Shown: positions 1-8,847 of the stretch, piece after piece
Layout of the letters: each line of letters begins with the position of its first letter
Position numbering within the stretch: the stretch's first letter is position 1
Assembly: GCA_964538675.1 (NCBI GenBank)
Contig: CAZIGM010000002.1
Location: forward strand, 1-64,000
DNA: 64,000 bases
Source of the DNA: CAZIGM01 sp964538675
Lineage (GTDB): Bacteria; Bacillota; Bacilli; Tepidibacillales; Tepidibacillaceae
Reading direction: 5' to 3'
Made by a program: the position numbers and the translations under genes
Notes under the pieces: model-generated
What the model saw: the letters and a program-made list of their open reading frames with translations, nothing else
The model's database searches: none
Told to the model about the DNA's origin: nothing

Positions 1-291
1 GTAGCTGGTATTACAGTAAGTCAAGTTGTTGGAAGAGGAATGCAAAAAGATTCTCATGGGGTTTACCGGGGTCATAATTACAAAGTCAGTCTACATCCGA
101 AGGTAGAGTTAAAAATAATACTATCTGATTATATGGTTGAAAAAACTATTAAAGCAATAATATCTGCTGCACAAACTAAGGAAAACGGAGATGGTAAAAT
201 CTTTGTTTCAAATATTGAACTAGCATATAATATTCGAACTGGTTCGGTTGATGATACTATAGATGAACTAAATTCCGAGAAGGGAGAGTAG
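1..291 (+). CDS. PII family nitrogen regulatory protein (5' truncated)
   Basis: The reading frame is open from base 1, so the start lies outside the window; about 96 residues remain. The visible part has the PII T-loop region with the YRG signature, followed by a PKVELKIIL strand and the C-terminal signature GDGKIFVSNIE..IRTG, which belongs to the GlnB/GlnK fold. PII proteins are trimeric sensors of ATP/ADP and 2-oxoglutarate. When encoded next to amt, as here, they usually bind and plug the ammonium channel. The stop is 3 bases before the amt start, so the two are almost certainly cotranscribed and this is probably the GlnK-type partner of the transporter. Whether it is GlnK or a NifI-like variant cannot be decided from the fragment. 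Confidence 0.9.
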   Translation, partial: VAGITVSQVVGRGMQKDSHGVYRGHNYKVSLHPKVELKIILSDYMVEKTIKAIISAAQTKENGDGKIFVSNIELAYNIRTGSVDDTIDELNSEKGE

Positions 292-294
292 TCA

Positions 295-1587
295 ATGGAG
301 CTTATTTATCTAAATACAGTCTGGATAGTGTTAGCAGCTGCAATGGTATTATTAATGGAAGGTGGATTTAGTCTCCTCGAAGCAGGTTTTGTAAGAACGA
401 AAAATGCAGTTAATGTAACTATGAAAATATTTGTAGATATTACAATTGCTGCGTTAGCTTATTGGATAATTGGTTTTGGCTTAATGTTCGGTTCAAACAA
501 ATTTGGATTAATAGGTTTTTCACTATTTGGAGCACCTCAAGATATCGTTTTAAGTTTAGATTTACCATCTTCAGCATTCGTTTTATTTCAAATGGGTTTT
601 GCAATAGCTTGTATTTCAATAATATTTGGTGCTGTTGCAGAGAGAATGAATTTTAAAGCATATATTATAATTGCAGCTCTAATAACAATGTTTATATATC
701 CTATCTCTGGCCACTGGGTATGGGGTGATGGAGGATGGCTGAATAATCTTGGGATGAAAGACTTTGCAGGTTCAGCAGTAATTCACGCTATGGGCGGCTT
801 TGCCGCATTAGCTATCGCTTGGAAACTTGGACCAAGACGCGGACGTTTCAACTCCGACGGAGGAGTAAATGTGTTTGCGCCAAGTAATATTCCACTGGCT
901 TCAGCTGGAGCATTTCTTCTTTTTTTCGGTTGGTTTGCTTTTAATGCGGGGAGTACATTAGATGCTTCAGATCCTGCTTTAGCTACAATTGCTTTAAATA
1001 CGATGCTAGCGTCAGCAGCAGGGGGAACCTCATCACTATTATTTACACTATTCAAATATGGTAAGGCAGATCCAAGCATCACTATCAATGGAGCTTTATC
1101 TGGTTTAGTTGCGGTTACTGCTGGATGTGCTTATATTAGCCAATGGAGTGCAATATTAATAGGTCTTATTGCGGGTATTATTGTTATAGGGGCTACATTG
1201 TTCGTCGATAAAATTAAGATTGACGACCCTGTCGGAGCAGTAGCGGTACACGGTTTTAACGGCTTTTTTGGTATAATAGCTCTTGGTTTGTTAGATTCTC
1301 AAGCTGGACTATTAACTACAGGTGAAACAAAACTGTTTTTAGCCCAATTATTAGGAGCAATTACAATAAGCTGTTGGGGTTTTGTAGGTGGATTAATCGT
1401 AGCAAAAATAGCTCAGGTTACTGTTGGCTTAAGGGCTTCTACAAAAGAGGAAGAAGAAGGACTAGACATGTCTTACCATGGTATACCTGCCTACAACGAA
1501 CTTGAACGTTTTTCAGATATACCAAAAAGTTTATATGATTTCCAAGAAACTACTGGTGTAAATGTAATTCAACAAAAAAGTATGTAA
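295..1587 (+). CDS. amt: Ammonium transporter Amt
   Basis: This 430-residue, strongly hydrophobic protein has about 11 membrane segments and acts as a trimeric ammonium channel in the cytoplasmic membrane. Family signatures are visible: the NFKAY and SGHWVWGDGGWL segments, Asp156 in MKDFAGS, and the pore twin histidines His164 (VIHAMGGF) and the one in VHGFNGFFG near residue 306. The length is normal for the family. A ribosome site (aagggag) overlaps the end of the upstream PII gene, and the ATG follows 3 bases after the PII stop. The pair forms a classic nitrogen-scavenging unit in which PII gates the channel. A 13-bp hairpin downstream probably ends the transcript. Confidence 0.96.
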   Translation: MELIYLNTVWIVLAAAMVLLMEGGFSLLEAGFVRTKNAVNVTMKIFVDITIAALAYWIIGFGLMFGSNKFGLIGFSLFGAPQDIVLSLDLPSSAFVLFQMGFAIACISIIFGAVAERMNFKAYIIIAALITMFIYPISGHWVWGDGGWLNNLGMKDFAGSAVIHAMGGFAALAIAWKLGPRRGRFNSDGGVNVFAPSNIPLASAGAFLLFFGWFAFNAGSTLDASDPALATIALNTMLASAAGGTSSLLFTLFKYGKADPSITINGALSGLVAVTAGCAYISQWSAILIGLIAGIIVIGATLFVDKIKIDDPVGAVAVHGFNGFFGIIALGLLDSQAGLLTTGETKLFLAQLLGAITISCWGFVGGLIVAKIAQVTVGLRASTKEEEEGLDMSYHGIPAYNELERFSDIPKSLYDFQETTGVNVIQQKSM

Positions 1588-1650
1588 ATTAAAATCAACA
1601 AAGAATCTATATTAAGATGTACCCGATAGGATAGACACCGTAATAAAATT

Positions 1651-1682
1651 AAGGATAATTCATTATACATGAATTATCCTTA
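1651..1682 (+). terminator. Hairpin after amt, probable terminator
   Basis: A 13-bp perfect inverted repeat (aaggataattcat / atgaattatcctt, 5-base loop) lies 63 bases after the amt stop. It is followed by an A/T-rich stretch with no clean T-run, so termination strength is uncertain. I see no gene between 1588 and 1790. Confidence 0.55.
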
Positions 1683-1791
1683 TTTCATTAAATATCTACC
1701 CTCTACAAAATTATCATGATAATTAAACTTGCTAAGATAATAGAGATACACTTTCAGAACTTATCTTATTTGACTAAGCACTATTAAATAA

Positions 1792-2133
1792 TTATTTCAT
1801 CTTATCAAAATAATCAGTCGTTTCAAGCCAATTAACATAATCATTAGAAAGTTCTTCTTCTGTAATGCCAAGAACTGTTATTAGTACTTGGGCAGTTGTC
1901 TCGTTATTCTGTGATTCAAAGGAATCATTCATAATGCTGTCGTTAAATGGTTTTTTACCCGCTTCATAGAACAAATCCATAAAGGTATCATGCCCATAGG
2001 TTTCAATAAGGTACGCCACATATATGTAACTTGCATTATACCAGTCCATTACCTCACTTTGACTCTTCCCGAAGCGCCAATAAAATTGCCTGATGCCTTT
2101 TAGTCTGTATGATGCCGTTAAGGTTACCTTCAC
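1792..2133 (-). pseudogene. Fragment resembling the C-terminus of a peptidase-MA-like domain
   Basis: About 113 residues are readable. The piece YNASYIYVAYLIETYG, then a short helix and GITEEELSNDYVNWLE, resembles the C-terminal part of gluzincin (peptidase MA-like) domains, where a Y.AS...V.YL...YG segment follows the metal site. The zinc-binding HExxH part is absent, so this is not an active enzyme as it stands. It overlaps, in a different frame, the piece immediately upstream, so the region looks like a frameshifted, decaying gene. No convincing ribosome site precedes the first Met. The family assignment rests on pattern memory only. Confidence 0.4.
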
Positions 2134-2575
2134 TTAAAAAAGCTATCATATTCACTAAAAACGCAGTATCTTCATCTAAATGATTTAATGATGCTTTCAA
2201 TAGTGATGCCGTTTCAGAAGATGTATAATCACTTAAGTAAAGCTCCAAAGCAAGATAGTCGTATATGCATGTACTATACACTAGATCTTTGCTCAATTTT
2301 TTAAACTTTTCTTTTGCTTCTTTTTTGCGTAAAGAATAAACAAGATTAATTACATCTAAAAGATCAATATATGCTTAGCTATCTTTCACATTACTGTGTA
2401 TGACTATCTTCAATCTATCGAGAATTAATGTCAGCACTTCTTCACTTGCCTGAATTTCACACGTCTCAATTTTACTTAAATAAGATGGCACACAGATCCC
2501 TTCAACAAGCGAAGCCTGTGACATGTTCTGCCTAATTCGATTGTATCTGACAATCATGCCAATAGCTCTATTCAT
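2054..2575 (-). pseudogene. Broken XRE-type HTH regulator
   Basis: The first 66 codons from 2575 encode a Cro/C1-type helix-turn-helix (RYNRIRQNMSQASLVEG...PSYLSKIE). The frame then meets a single TAA at 2375-2377, and the same frame continues open for about 100 more codons to a stop at 2054, covering helical sequence such as the piece starting AYIDLLDVINLVYS. So the regulator and the next segment were one gene, split by one nonsense codon. Downstream of 2133 the coding sense continues in another frame. The N-terminal fragment could still be made as a 66-residue DNA-binding protein. Proteins of the Rgg/PlcR-like group have this HTH-plus-helical-repeat layout, but the fragment is too short to assign. 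Confidence 0.6.
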
Positions 2576-2870
2576 TACGCATCACTCCATATTGGGCAGT
2601 TAAGATTTAAAAAGTATTCATGCGATGTTCAATTACCTTATACTAGTACTACCATATATCTTAAAATTCTCCTAGATTTATTTTAACTTTTACTGAGAAG
2701 GTTTTGTACCTTTTTGTTCCATACAAAAATTATTTTACACTACCGATTGAAAGGATAGTTTTTCACTGGTCTCGGACCGTCCTTGCGCTTCTCCATGAAA
2801 ATATTATTAAAAATTTGCTTAGACATATAGGAATGTAAGGAAGCAAGAGAACCGTCCCCTTGTTTTTTTC
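2576..2870. other. Intergenic region with a RAYT/REP-like motif
   Basis: No gene is visible here. At 2838-2863 the plus strand reads gcaagagaaccgtccccttg; the complement, with its ggggacggttctcttgc core, is a motif I have seen repeatedly in Firmicute intergenic repeats near IS200-type (Y1) transposase remnants. A related accgtcc also occurs at 2777-2783. I take it as a possible end of a decayed element. Confidence 0.3.
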
Positions 2871-3617
2871 TTATTTCTTTCTTGCTATATAGAAGATTCT
2901 TTCTGTTGTATCTGCGACTGGTTGGATTTGGAAATCACCATGAACATCCATAACCTCGAAGTCAACCTCTTCCAACAGTCTCTTAATAACATCGACTTTA
3001 TATGTTTTTTGATGGTGTGTTTCTTGGAATTTATCATAGCTGCCATTTTCCTTTTTCATAAAAAAAGTTAAATCGTGCTCGACAGTTAATTCTGTTTCGT
3101 TTACCTCAGGTATCCAGATTACTGATACATCTTCATCATTCCAAGCATATATTTGTCCATTATAAATATCAGTCATTTTATATGGAGAATGGAGGTCGAA
3201 TATAAAATAACCACCTATTTCTAGGTGTTTATGTATTCTAGTAAAGGTATTTTTTAATTCTTCTATATCTGCTAGATAGTTAAAGGAATCACAATAACTT
3301 ATTACTAGATTAGCAGTATCGTTTAACTCTAATTCTCTCATATCCTGCTCAATTAGAAGAAATGTAACATTATTTGCTAGCATTTTATGTTTTGCGATTG
3401 CAAGCATTTCACTAGATATATCTATGCCAATCATTTCATATCCTAGCTTGCTTAATGGAATAGAGATATTGCCTGTACCACAGCCGATATCAATTATTTT
3501 TTTTGGATTTATATTGTATTTATCAATAATAGCGTTGGTAAAATCAATCCACTCTTCATACGGTGCCTCATCCATTAATTGATCATATACATAGGCAAAA
3601 TTATTATAGTTAATCAT
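2871..3617 (-). CDS. yqeM: SAM-dependent class I methyltransferase YqeM
   Basis: This 248-residue protein has a Rossmann methyltransferase fold. Motif I (IDIGCGTGNIS) is near residue 42, followed by the acidic loop GIDISSEML and the motif IV region YCDSFNYL. It is the last gene of the yqeG-to-yqeM operon, the same place as Bacillus subtilis yqeM, which supports the name. The substrate is not known from sequence; the family is general. The ATG overlaps the end of the upstream CvfB-like gene by 8 bases, implying translational coupling. Length is normal, with no sign of damage. Confidence 0.85.
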   Translation of the reverse strand: MINYNNFAYVYDQLMDEAPYEEWIDFTNAIIDKYNINPKKIIDIGCGTGNISIPLSKLGYEMIGIDISSEMLAIAKHKMLANNVTFLLIEQDMRELELNDTANLVISYCDSFNYLADIEELKNTFTRIHKHLEIGGYFIFDLHSPYKMTDIYNGQIYAWNDEDVSVIWIPEVNETELTVEHDLTFFMKKENGSYDKFQETHHQKTYKVDVIKRLLEEVDFEVMDVHGDFQIQPVADTTERIFYIARKK

Positions 3618-4488
3618 TTTTCATATAAGTCCATCCGTCCTTTTGATAGACTATTCCATCCTTCATTAATTTTCCTAACGCCCGCTTAAAGGCAGCTTTA
3701 CTTAAATTAAATTTTTGCAATATTATATCTGCAGGAGTTTTATCCCAATAAGGCATTGCACCATTGCGCTCTTTTAATATCTTCAATATCTTATCTGAAT
3801 CTTCAATTCTGCTTATTTCCTTCAATGGCTTCATTGAAAGATTAATTCTGCTATCTTCACGAATATAACTAAGCCGAACTTTAATCTTTTCACCTAATCT
3901 TAATTCATGTAAACGCTCAGTCTGGTGAAGAAAACCTACTCTGTTATATTCGGTTAAATAAATATGTGTACCCATGCTCAAATTCTTGATAACGATACCT
4001 TCAAAGAAATTTTTTTTACTCTCTGGCAATTCTTCAATAGCTCGCTTCGACATAAAACTGTCTATTTCACTTTCTTCTCTTACCAACTCAGCTAATAGCC
4101 TTCCTTGTTTATCATGAACAAGTTTTACTAATAAATAGTCACCATTAATAGGCCAAATTTTTTTATCTTCTGGTAACTCAGCTATCGGCAAAAGAACCTG
4201 CTTACTAATATAGTTTTCCATGAAAAAACCCATCGTCGGCTTAAAGTCTTTAACCTCTAAAAAATCTATCTCACCCAAAACTAATTTTGGATGAACTAAA
4301 GTTGCAGCAGCTCTACCTTTATGATCGTTATATAAAAAAGCTTCTACAGTTTCGCCAATTTTAACTTCCTTATTATCAGTTTCAGAAAAATGCAATAGGA
4401 CGTCTTCATACCCATCGCTAAGAAAATATCCAAAAGGAGAATCTCTTTCAATTTTTAAATTATGAAACATTCCTGTTACTAAACTCAT
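3610..4488 (-). CDS. CvfB/YitL-like S1-domain RNA-binding protein
   Basis: The 292-residue protein matches the layout of CvfB: an N-terminal S1-like barrel (GYFLSDGYEDVLLHFSE), a second S1-like segment (PINGDYLLVKLVHDKQGRLLAEL), a third barrel (GIVIKNLSMGTHIYLTEYNRVGFLHQTE) and a C-terminal winged-helix region (KTPADIILQKFNLSKAAFKRALGKL). CvfB proteins bind RNA and influence virulence-factor expression in staphylococci; the role here is unknown. It is inserted between rsfS and yqeM, a position where Bacillus has no such gene. The start ATG overlaps the rsfS stop by one base (TAATG) and its own end overlaps yqeM, so it is an integral operon member. Confidence 0.85.
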   Translation of the reverse strand: MSLVTGMFHNLKIERDSPFGYFLSDGYEDVLLHFSETDNKEVKIGETVEAFLYNDHKGRAAATLVHPKLVLGEIDFLEVKDFKPTMGFFMENYISKQVLLPIAELPEDKKIWPINGDYLLVKLVHDKQGRLLAELVREESEIDSFMSKRAIEELPESKKNFFEGIVIKNLSMGTHIYLTEYNRVGFLHQTERLHELRLGEKIKVRLSYIREDSRINLSMKPLKEISRIEDSDKILKILKERNGAMPYWDKTPADIILQKFNLSKAAFKRALGKLMKDGIVYQKDGWTYMKND

Positions 4489-4844
4489 TATACAATCTCC
4501 TTATAATCAACTCGAGGAGCGTCGCCCCATAGACGTTCAATATTATAGAAGGTCCTTTCTTCCTTATGAAAGATATGAATGACTACGTCTCCTAAGTCAA
4601 TAAGTATCCATCTAGCTTGATTTAAACCTTCCATTCCCTTAATATCAATGTTTTTCTCATTCATTTTGCTTTTTATTTCATTAGCAATAGCTTGTACTTG
4701 AGTTTCCGAATTACCACTACATATTACAAAGTAGTCTGCTATTAATGATAGTTCCTTTATATCTAATATTACTGTATTTATTGCTTTTTTGTCGTCAGCA
4801 ATCTTTGCCGTTAATTGTGCTATTTCATTTATAGTCAAACTCAT
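4488..4844 (-). CDS. rsfS: Ribosome silencing factor RsfS
   Basis: RsfS (YqeL, DUF143/Iojap family) binds L14 on the 50S subunit and blocks joining with 30S. The 118-residue product has the family signatures ADYFVICSGNSETQVQAI, GLNQARWILIDLGDVVIHIF and the C-terminal ER.FYNIERLWGDAP. I start it at the second Met of the frame (4844) because a GGAGG lies seven bases before it; the stop of yqeK and this start overlap as TGATG. Its place between yqeK and the CvfB-like gene matches the conserved Firmicute ribosome-maturation operon. Confidence 0.95.
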   Translation of the reverse strand: MSLTINEIAQLTAKIADDKKAINTVILDIKELSLIADYFVICSGNSETQVQAIANEIKSKMNEKNIDIKGMEGLNQARWILIDLGDVVIHIFHKEERTFYNIERLWGDAPRVDYKEIV

Positions 4845-5437
4845 CAATTTTCCTCCTTTTGCATATTTTCAATATCATCAATTAAATAATTTCTTGCTTC
4901 TAATGTTAAATAATATATCTTCATTTTCTTTTCTAGTAAAAACATTATTGTCCCATCGAATGTTGCCAACATTGCTTTGTCTAAATCTTTTTCTGCTAAT
5001 ATTCTAATCTTATCTACACCCTCAAATTGCCTATTTGGTTCAATATAATCTGCTAGACAGATTATTTTCTCAATTAGTGACATATTTTTTCTTCCTGAGG
5101 TATGAAATCTAATTGAGTTTATTATTTCTTCATCATAAATATTAAATTCATCTCGGATAATTATTGAGGCCACTGGACCATGCCATAATTCTTCATTATA
5201 TTCTAATAAACCATTGGGTAAATCATTCTTTTCTTTAATAAATAAAGCTAACTTATTCTTATCCCAATCCTTGCAATAATCATGTAATATTCCTGCGATC
5301 TCTGCTTTTTTTGGATCAGCACCAAATCTAATAGCTAAAGTTCTTGCAATATCTGCAACATCTAATGAATGGAGAAAGCGATTATGATTTACTTGTTTCT
5401 TTAATTCACTCTTAAAAAAATCAATCTCCATCATCAT
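4844..5437 (-). CDS. yqeK: HD-domain diadenosine tetraphosphatase YqeK
   Basis: YqeK-family HD hydrolases cleave diadenosine tetraphosphate symmetrically to ADP. The protein shows the HD motif set: the histidine in NRFLHSLDVAD, the HD pair in AGILHDYCKDW, and later histidines in LWHGPVAS and RFHTSGR. The frame is open to 5467, but a clear AAGGAG sits 10 bases before the ATG at 5437, which is followed by two further Met codons; I chose 5437, giving 197 residues. The start lies inside the end of nadD (17-base overlap). The nadD-yqeK-rsfS order is conserved in Firmicutes. Confidence 0.93.
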   Translation of the reverse strand: MMMEIDFFKSELKKQVNHNRFLHSLDVADIARTLAIRFGADPKKAEIAGILHDYCKDWDKNKLALFIKEKNDLPNGLLEYNEELWHGPVASIIIRDEFNIYDEEIINSIRFHTSGRKNMSLIEKIICLADYIEPNRQFEGVDKIRILAEKDLDKAMLATFDGTIMFLLEKKMKIYYLTLEARNYLIDDIENMQKEEN

Positions 5438-6020
5438 AAAGATTATTCTCCTTAATATATTTTTCAACAGATTCTGGAACTACATAACGTATCTCTCTAC
5501 CTATTTTTACCCATTCTCTTATCAATGAAGAGGAAATTTCTAATTGAGGCATCGGTAACATTGTAACTTTACTTAATATTTTTTTCTCTTGTTCCGTCCG
5601 ACTATCTTCAATATATCCAATACGTTTCAATCCTATGAATTGAACAAGTTCTACTAATTCCTCAATCCCATACCATTTTGATAAGCTTTTAATCATATCC
5701 CCACCAATAACAAAATAAAAGCTATGCTGAGGATATCTTGTAATTAACTCTTTCATTGAATCTAAGGTAAAGGATGGACCATTTCGTTCCATTTCAATTG
5801 TACAGATTTTATACCGTGAGTCCAATTTTAATACCTTTTCAAGCATCTCAACTCGCTGCTTGAACGATGAAATATTCATATTAAGCTTATGTGGAGGTCT
5901 ATATGCTGGCATAAACCAAACCTCATCTAGATTATGGTAGAATAAGACCTGATCAGCAGCGACAAGATGTCCCATATGTACTGGGTCAAATGTACCTCCG
6001 ATTATACCTATTTTTTTCAT
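5421..6020 (-). CDS. nadD: Nicotinate-nucleotide adenylyltransferase NadD
   Basis: NadD joins ATP and nicotinate mononucleotide to give deamido-NAD, a step of NAD synthesis. The 199-residue protein has the nucleotidyltransferase signature GGTFDPVHMGH at residues 8-18, the substrate loop MPAYRPPHK near 40, and the C-terminal ISSSLIREWVKIGREIRYVVPE motif (ISSTxIR type). An AGGT ribosome site precedes the ATG closely. It sits two bases after yhbY and overlaps yqeK, consistent with a single operon transcript. Confidence 0.96.
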   Translation of the reverse strand: MKKIGIIGGTFDPVHMGHLVAADQVLFYHNLDEVWFMPAYRPPHKLNMNISSFKQRVEMLEKVLKLDSRYKICTIEMERNGPSFTLDSMKELITRYPQHSFYFVIGGDMIKSLSKWYGIEELVELVQFIGLKRIGYIEDSRTEQEKKILSKVTMLPMPQLEISSSLIREWVKIGREIRYVVPESVEKYIKENNLYDDGD

Positions 6021-6022
6021 TT

Positions 6023-6316
6023 TTACCTCGGTAATTTAATCTCTTTATTTTCTTTGGATTCTTTATACAAAACTATTGTATGTCCAATAATTTGAACTAG
6101 TTCAGCTTTTGTTCCTTTCGCGAGAGCTTGTGCGACATCATCTACATCCTCAGTACTATTATTAAGTACTGATATTTTTAATAGCTCCCTTATTTCTAGT
6201 AATTCATCTATTTGCTTAATCATATTATCGTTTACTCCACCTTTACCAACCTGAAAAACTGGATCAAGATGATGAGCGAGTGAACGAAGATATCTTTTTT
6301 GCTTTCCTATTAACAT
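6023..6316 (-). CDS. yhbY: CRM-domain RNA-binding protein YhbY
   Basis: This 97-residue protein is a single CRM domain (YhbY/YqeI family), which associates with pre-50S particles. The signatures are L.GKQKRYLRSLAHHLDPVFQVGKGG near the N-terminus, with the GKGG loop that contacts RNA, then ELLKISVLNN. Length and position between aroE and nadD match Bacillus yqeI. The ATG at 6316 follows a GAGGT-like ribosome site. Confidence 0.93.
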   Translation of the reverse strand: MLIGKQKRYLRSLAHHLDPVFQVGKGGVNDNMIKQIDELLEIRELLKISVLNNSTEDVDDVAQALAKGTKAELVQIIGHTIVLYKESKENKEIKLPR

Positions 6317-6340
6317 ATAATTTAACCTACCTCACATTTT

Positions 6341-7189
6341 TTAATTGGAAATAAAAGAATCAATTACAGTATTTCTCATAAATATGGTATCTGGAAAAAT
6401 ACCTGTCCATTTTTTAAAAGCTATTGCGCCTTGATAAACAAACATTCCAAGCCCTGTATGTACTTTAGCTTCTTTTTCATCAGCTTCTTTTAACAATTTT
6501 GTAATTAAAGGATTATAAATAATATCACTTACTAGATGACAGGATTTTATCCATTCTTTATTAATTAGTGATTGATCTACGTTTGGATATAACCCAATTG
6601 ATGTTGTGTTGATAATAACATCTACATTATCAATATACTCTTTGAGATTATCTATCTTAGCAGTTTTTGTATATACATTTCTATCTAATATTTCTTTTAA
6701 ATTCTCAGCTTTTTCGATATTCCTATTTATAATTATGATAGAATCAAGGTTTTGTTTAGATATTGTATAGCCAATTGCTTTCGCAGCTCCACCTGCTCCT
6801 AAAAGCATAACTCTTTTTCCTTTCATACTAATACCAGTTTCATTGATTAATGATTGAACATATCCTTCTCCATCAGTATTATATCCGATTAATTTACCAT
6901 TTTGATTAACAATTGTATTAACAGCCCCAATTCGTTTTGCCTCTTCAGAAATTTCATCTAAGAACTTTATAACATCTACCTTATGAGGAATGGTAACATT
7001 AGCACCTCTAATATTCAATGCTCTAATGCCATCTATAGCACTTTCTAAATCATTTTGCTGAACATTAAAAGCTATATAGCGATAGTTCAACCCCAGTTTA
7101 TCAAACATCATGTTATGCATTATAGGAGATTTTGAATGTTCAACTGGATTGCCAATTAAACCGATAAGTTGTGTTTCACTATTTATCAT
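6341..7189 (-). CDS. aroE: Shikimate dehydrogenase AroE
   Basis: AroE reduces 3-dehydroshikimate to shikimate with NADPH. The 282-residue protein has GNPVEHSKSPIMHN (substrate serines), the catalytic lysine in NVTIPHK, the aspartate in YNTDGEGY and the NADP-binding GAGGAAKAI loop near residue 130. The ATG at 7189 follows GGGAGTAAAATA. It is embedded in the yqe operon, 24 bases before yhbY and 14 after yqeH, as in Bacillus. The DAHP synthase of the same pathway is encoded far away at 59845-60915. Confidence 0.96.
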   Translation of the reverse strand: MINSETQLIGLIGNPVEHSKSPIMHNMMFDKLGLNYRYIAFNVQQNDLESAIDGIRALNIRGANVTIPHKVDVIKFLDEISEEAKRIGAVNTIVNQNGKLIGYNTDGEGYVQSLINETGISMKGKRVMLLGAGGAAKAIGYTISKQNLDSIIIINRNIEKAENLKEILDRNVYTKTAKIDNLKEYIDNVDVIINTTSIGLYPNVDQSLINKEWIKSCHLVSDIIYNPLITKLLKEADEKEAKVHTGLGMFVYQGAIAFKKWTGIFPDTIFMRNTVIDSFISN

Positions 7190-7203
7190 TATTTTACTCC
7201 CAT

Positions 7204-8310
7204 CTAAATTAATGCTTTTCTAATGTGCACTCCTATTCCTTTTGGAACATATACATCAATATTTGTTGGCTCACCATCAACTGTTACCCAACCCAAGCCT
7301 GATATTACAATATCAACTTTGTTTTTACCCAAGATATTAAATGAGTGTTTTGTTTGTTCAGGAAAGGTTTTTGCCTCTTCTTTTGTCGGAGGACATAAAT
7401 ATCCGCCAAGATGTTTTTCGTACATTTTATCCGCATTACTTAGTTTTGCTCGATGTATTAATATATCATTTGATAGATAGCAAACAAAGGAATTTTTTGA
7501 GTCTCTTAATTGATCTATTCTTGCCAATCCTCCCCAGAACAATGTCTGCTTACCATGTAATTGATACACTACTGGCTTAATTATTGCCCTAGGAGATATT
7601 TTTTTTAATGTGCTAGGTGATACATGTTCGCTAAAACGATTGCGATGAATTATTCCTGGAGTATCAATAATAAAATGCTTATCTGTTAAAGGTATTTTTA
7701 CTATATTTAGTGTTGTTCCTGGATATCTCGAAGTTGTAAGCTCAACATCATTTATCTCGTGTAAAATACTTATCAATTTATTTATAAAGGTAGATTTCCC
7801 AACATTTGTTGCTCCAACAACATAAACATCTTTATCCTTTTGTTCCTCATCTATATAATTGATTATTTCCTCTAAGCAAATATTTTTATCGGTACTTGTG
7901 AGAAATATTTTTTCTGGTAATAGTCCTTGTTCCTTTACATGCTGTAACAACCACTGTTTTATCTTTTCGTGATTAATATTTTTAGAAAAGAGATCAATTT
8001 TATTTGCTACAAGAATAAAAGGATTATTACCGATAAACCTAGGCAATCCGTGAATTAAAGTGCCATCAATATCAAATAAATCAACAATATGTACGACTAA
8101 GCAATCGGTAAATGAAATACCGTTTAATATCTGTAAAAAATCATCTCCATTAACTTCAATTGGTAAAACCTCATTATAGTGTTTTATTCGATAACATCTT
8201 TGGCAAATAAATTGCTCTTTTTCTAGAGAAGCTTCAGGAATATAGCCTATATTATTAGGCAGTTCAGTTTGAAGCTCAATTCCACACCCCTCACAGTATT
8301 TATCAGACAT
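7204..8310 (-). CDS. yqeH: Circularly permuted ribosome-biogenesis GTPase YqeH
   Basis: YqeH is needed for 30S subunit assembly. The 368-residue protein begins with a Cys4 zinc module (Cys6, Cys9, Cys36, Cys39), then the G4 motif NKIDL, and only afterwards G1 (GATNVGKSTFINKL), the TSRYPGTTL segment and G3 (DTPGI). This shuffled order is the hallmark of circularly permuted GTPases. A C-terminal domain of about 130 residues follows, as in Bacillus YqeH. The start has GGGAGGA about seven bases upstream. It is 3 bases downstream of yqeG. Confidence 0.95.
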   Translation of the reverse strand: MSDKYCEGCGIELQTELPNNIGYIPEASLEKEQFICQRCYRIKHYNEVLPIEVNGDDFLQILNGISFTDCLVVHIVDLFDIDGTLIHGLPRFIGNNPFILVANKIDLFSKNINHEKIKQWLLQHVKEQGLLPEKIFLTSTDKNICLEEIINYIDEEQKDKDVYVVGATNVGKSTFINKLISILHEINDVELTTSRYPGTTLNIVKIPLTDKHFIIDTPGIIHRNRFSEHVSPSTLKKISPRAIIKPVVYQLHGKQTLFWGGLARIDQLRDSKNSFVCYLSNDILIHRAKLSNADKMYEKHLGGYLCPPTKEEAKTFPEQTKHSFNILGKNKVDIVISGLGWVTVDGEPTNIDVYVPKGIGVHIRKALI

Positions 8311-8313
8311 TAT

Positions 8314-8832
8314 TTAGTCCTCCCATATAAATAACCCACGTTTTTTTAGTAATGGTAAAATAATTCGTTCAATCTTACGATTTATCTTGGTACCTTTACT
8401 TTCTTTTGTAGATATTGGTGCTACTAAAATGGCATATAGTCCCATTCTTTTGCCTCCAAAAATATCTGTAAGAAGTTGATCTCCAATTACTACTGTTTCA
8501 TTAATAGAAGAATTAAGTTTTTCTAAAGCCCTCTTATAAGGACTTTTTATTGGTTTCATAGCTTTATGAATATATGGAACTGTTAAAGGTACTGCAAATT
8601 CAGATACCCTTGTTTTATTATTATTTGAAACAATGATTACTTTAAAACCTAGTTCTTGTAAATCATCAAGCCATTTCACAAGTTTTGGAGTATGTTCTGG
8701 TGAATTAGCTTCAACCAATGTATTATCTAAATCTGTGATAATAGAAGTAACTCCCGCTTCTTTAAGCGCTTGTAAATCGATATCATATATCGAATTAACA
8801 TATAAGTCAGGTACAAAATCTTTTAATTTCAT
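8314..8832 (-). CDS. yqeG: YqeG family HAD-IIIA phosphatase
   Basis: The 172-residue protein is a HAD phosphatase: motif I is ITDLDNTLVE near residue 35, motif II is VIIVSNN, and motif III is VIGDQLLTDIFGG. The substrate is unknown; the yeast homologue Gep4 is a phosphatidylglycerophosphatase, which gives one possible role. It is the first gene of the housekeeping operon (yqeG through yqeM), with AGGAGAAG before the ATG. The upstream gap is filled by a dispersed repeat rather than by an obvious promoter that I could define. Confidence 0.93.
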   Translation of the reverse strand: MKLKDFVPDLYVNSIYDIDLQALKEAGVTSIITDLDNTLVEANSPEHTPKLVKWLDDLQELGFKVIIVSNNNKTRVSEFAVPLTVPYIHKAMKPIKSPYKRALEKLNSSINETVVIGDQLLTDIFGGKRMGLYAILVAPISTKESKGTKINRKIERIILPLLKKRGLFIWED

Positions 8833-8847
8833 ATAACTTCTCCTCGT

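Noticed and set aside
783..1088. 101-codon ORF antisense to amt
   Set aside because: It is a shadow of the amt frame, with no start context.
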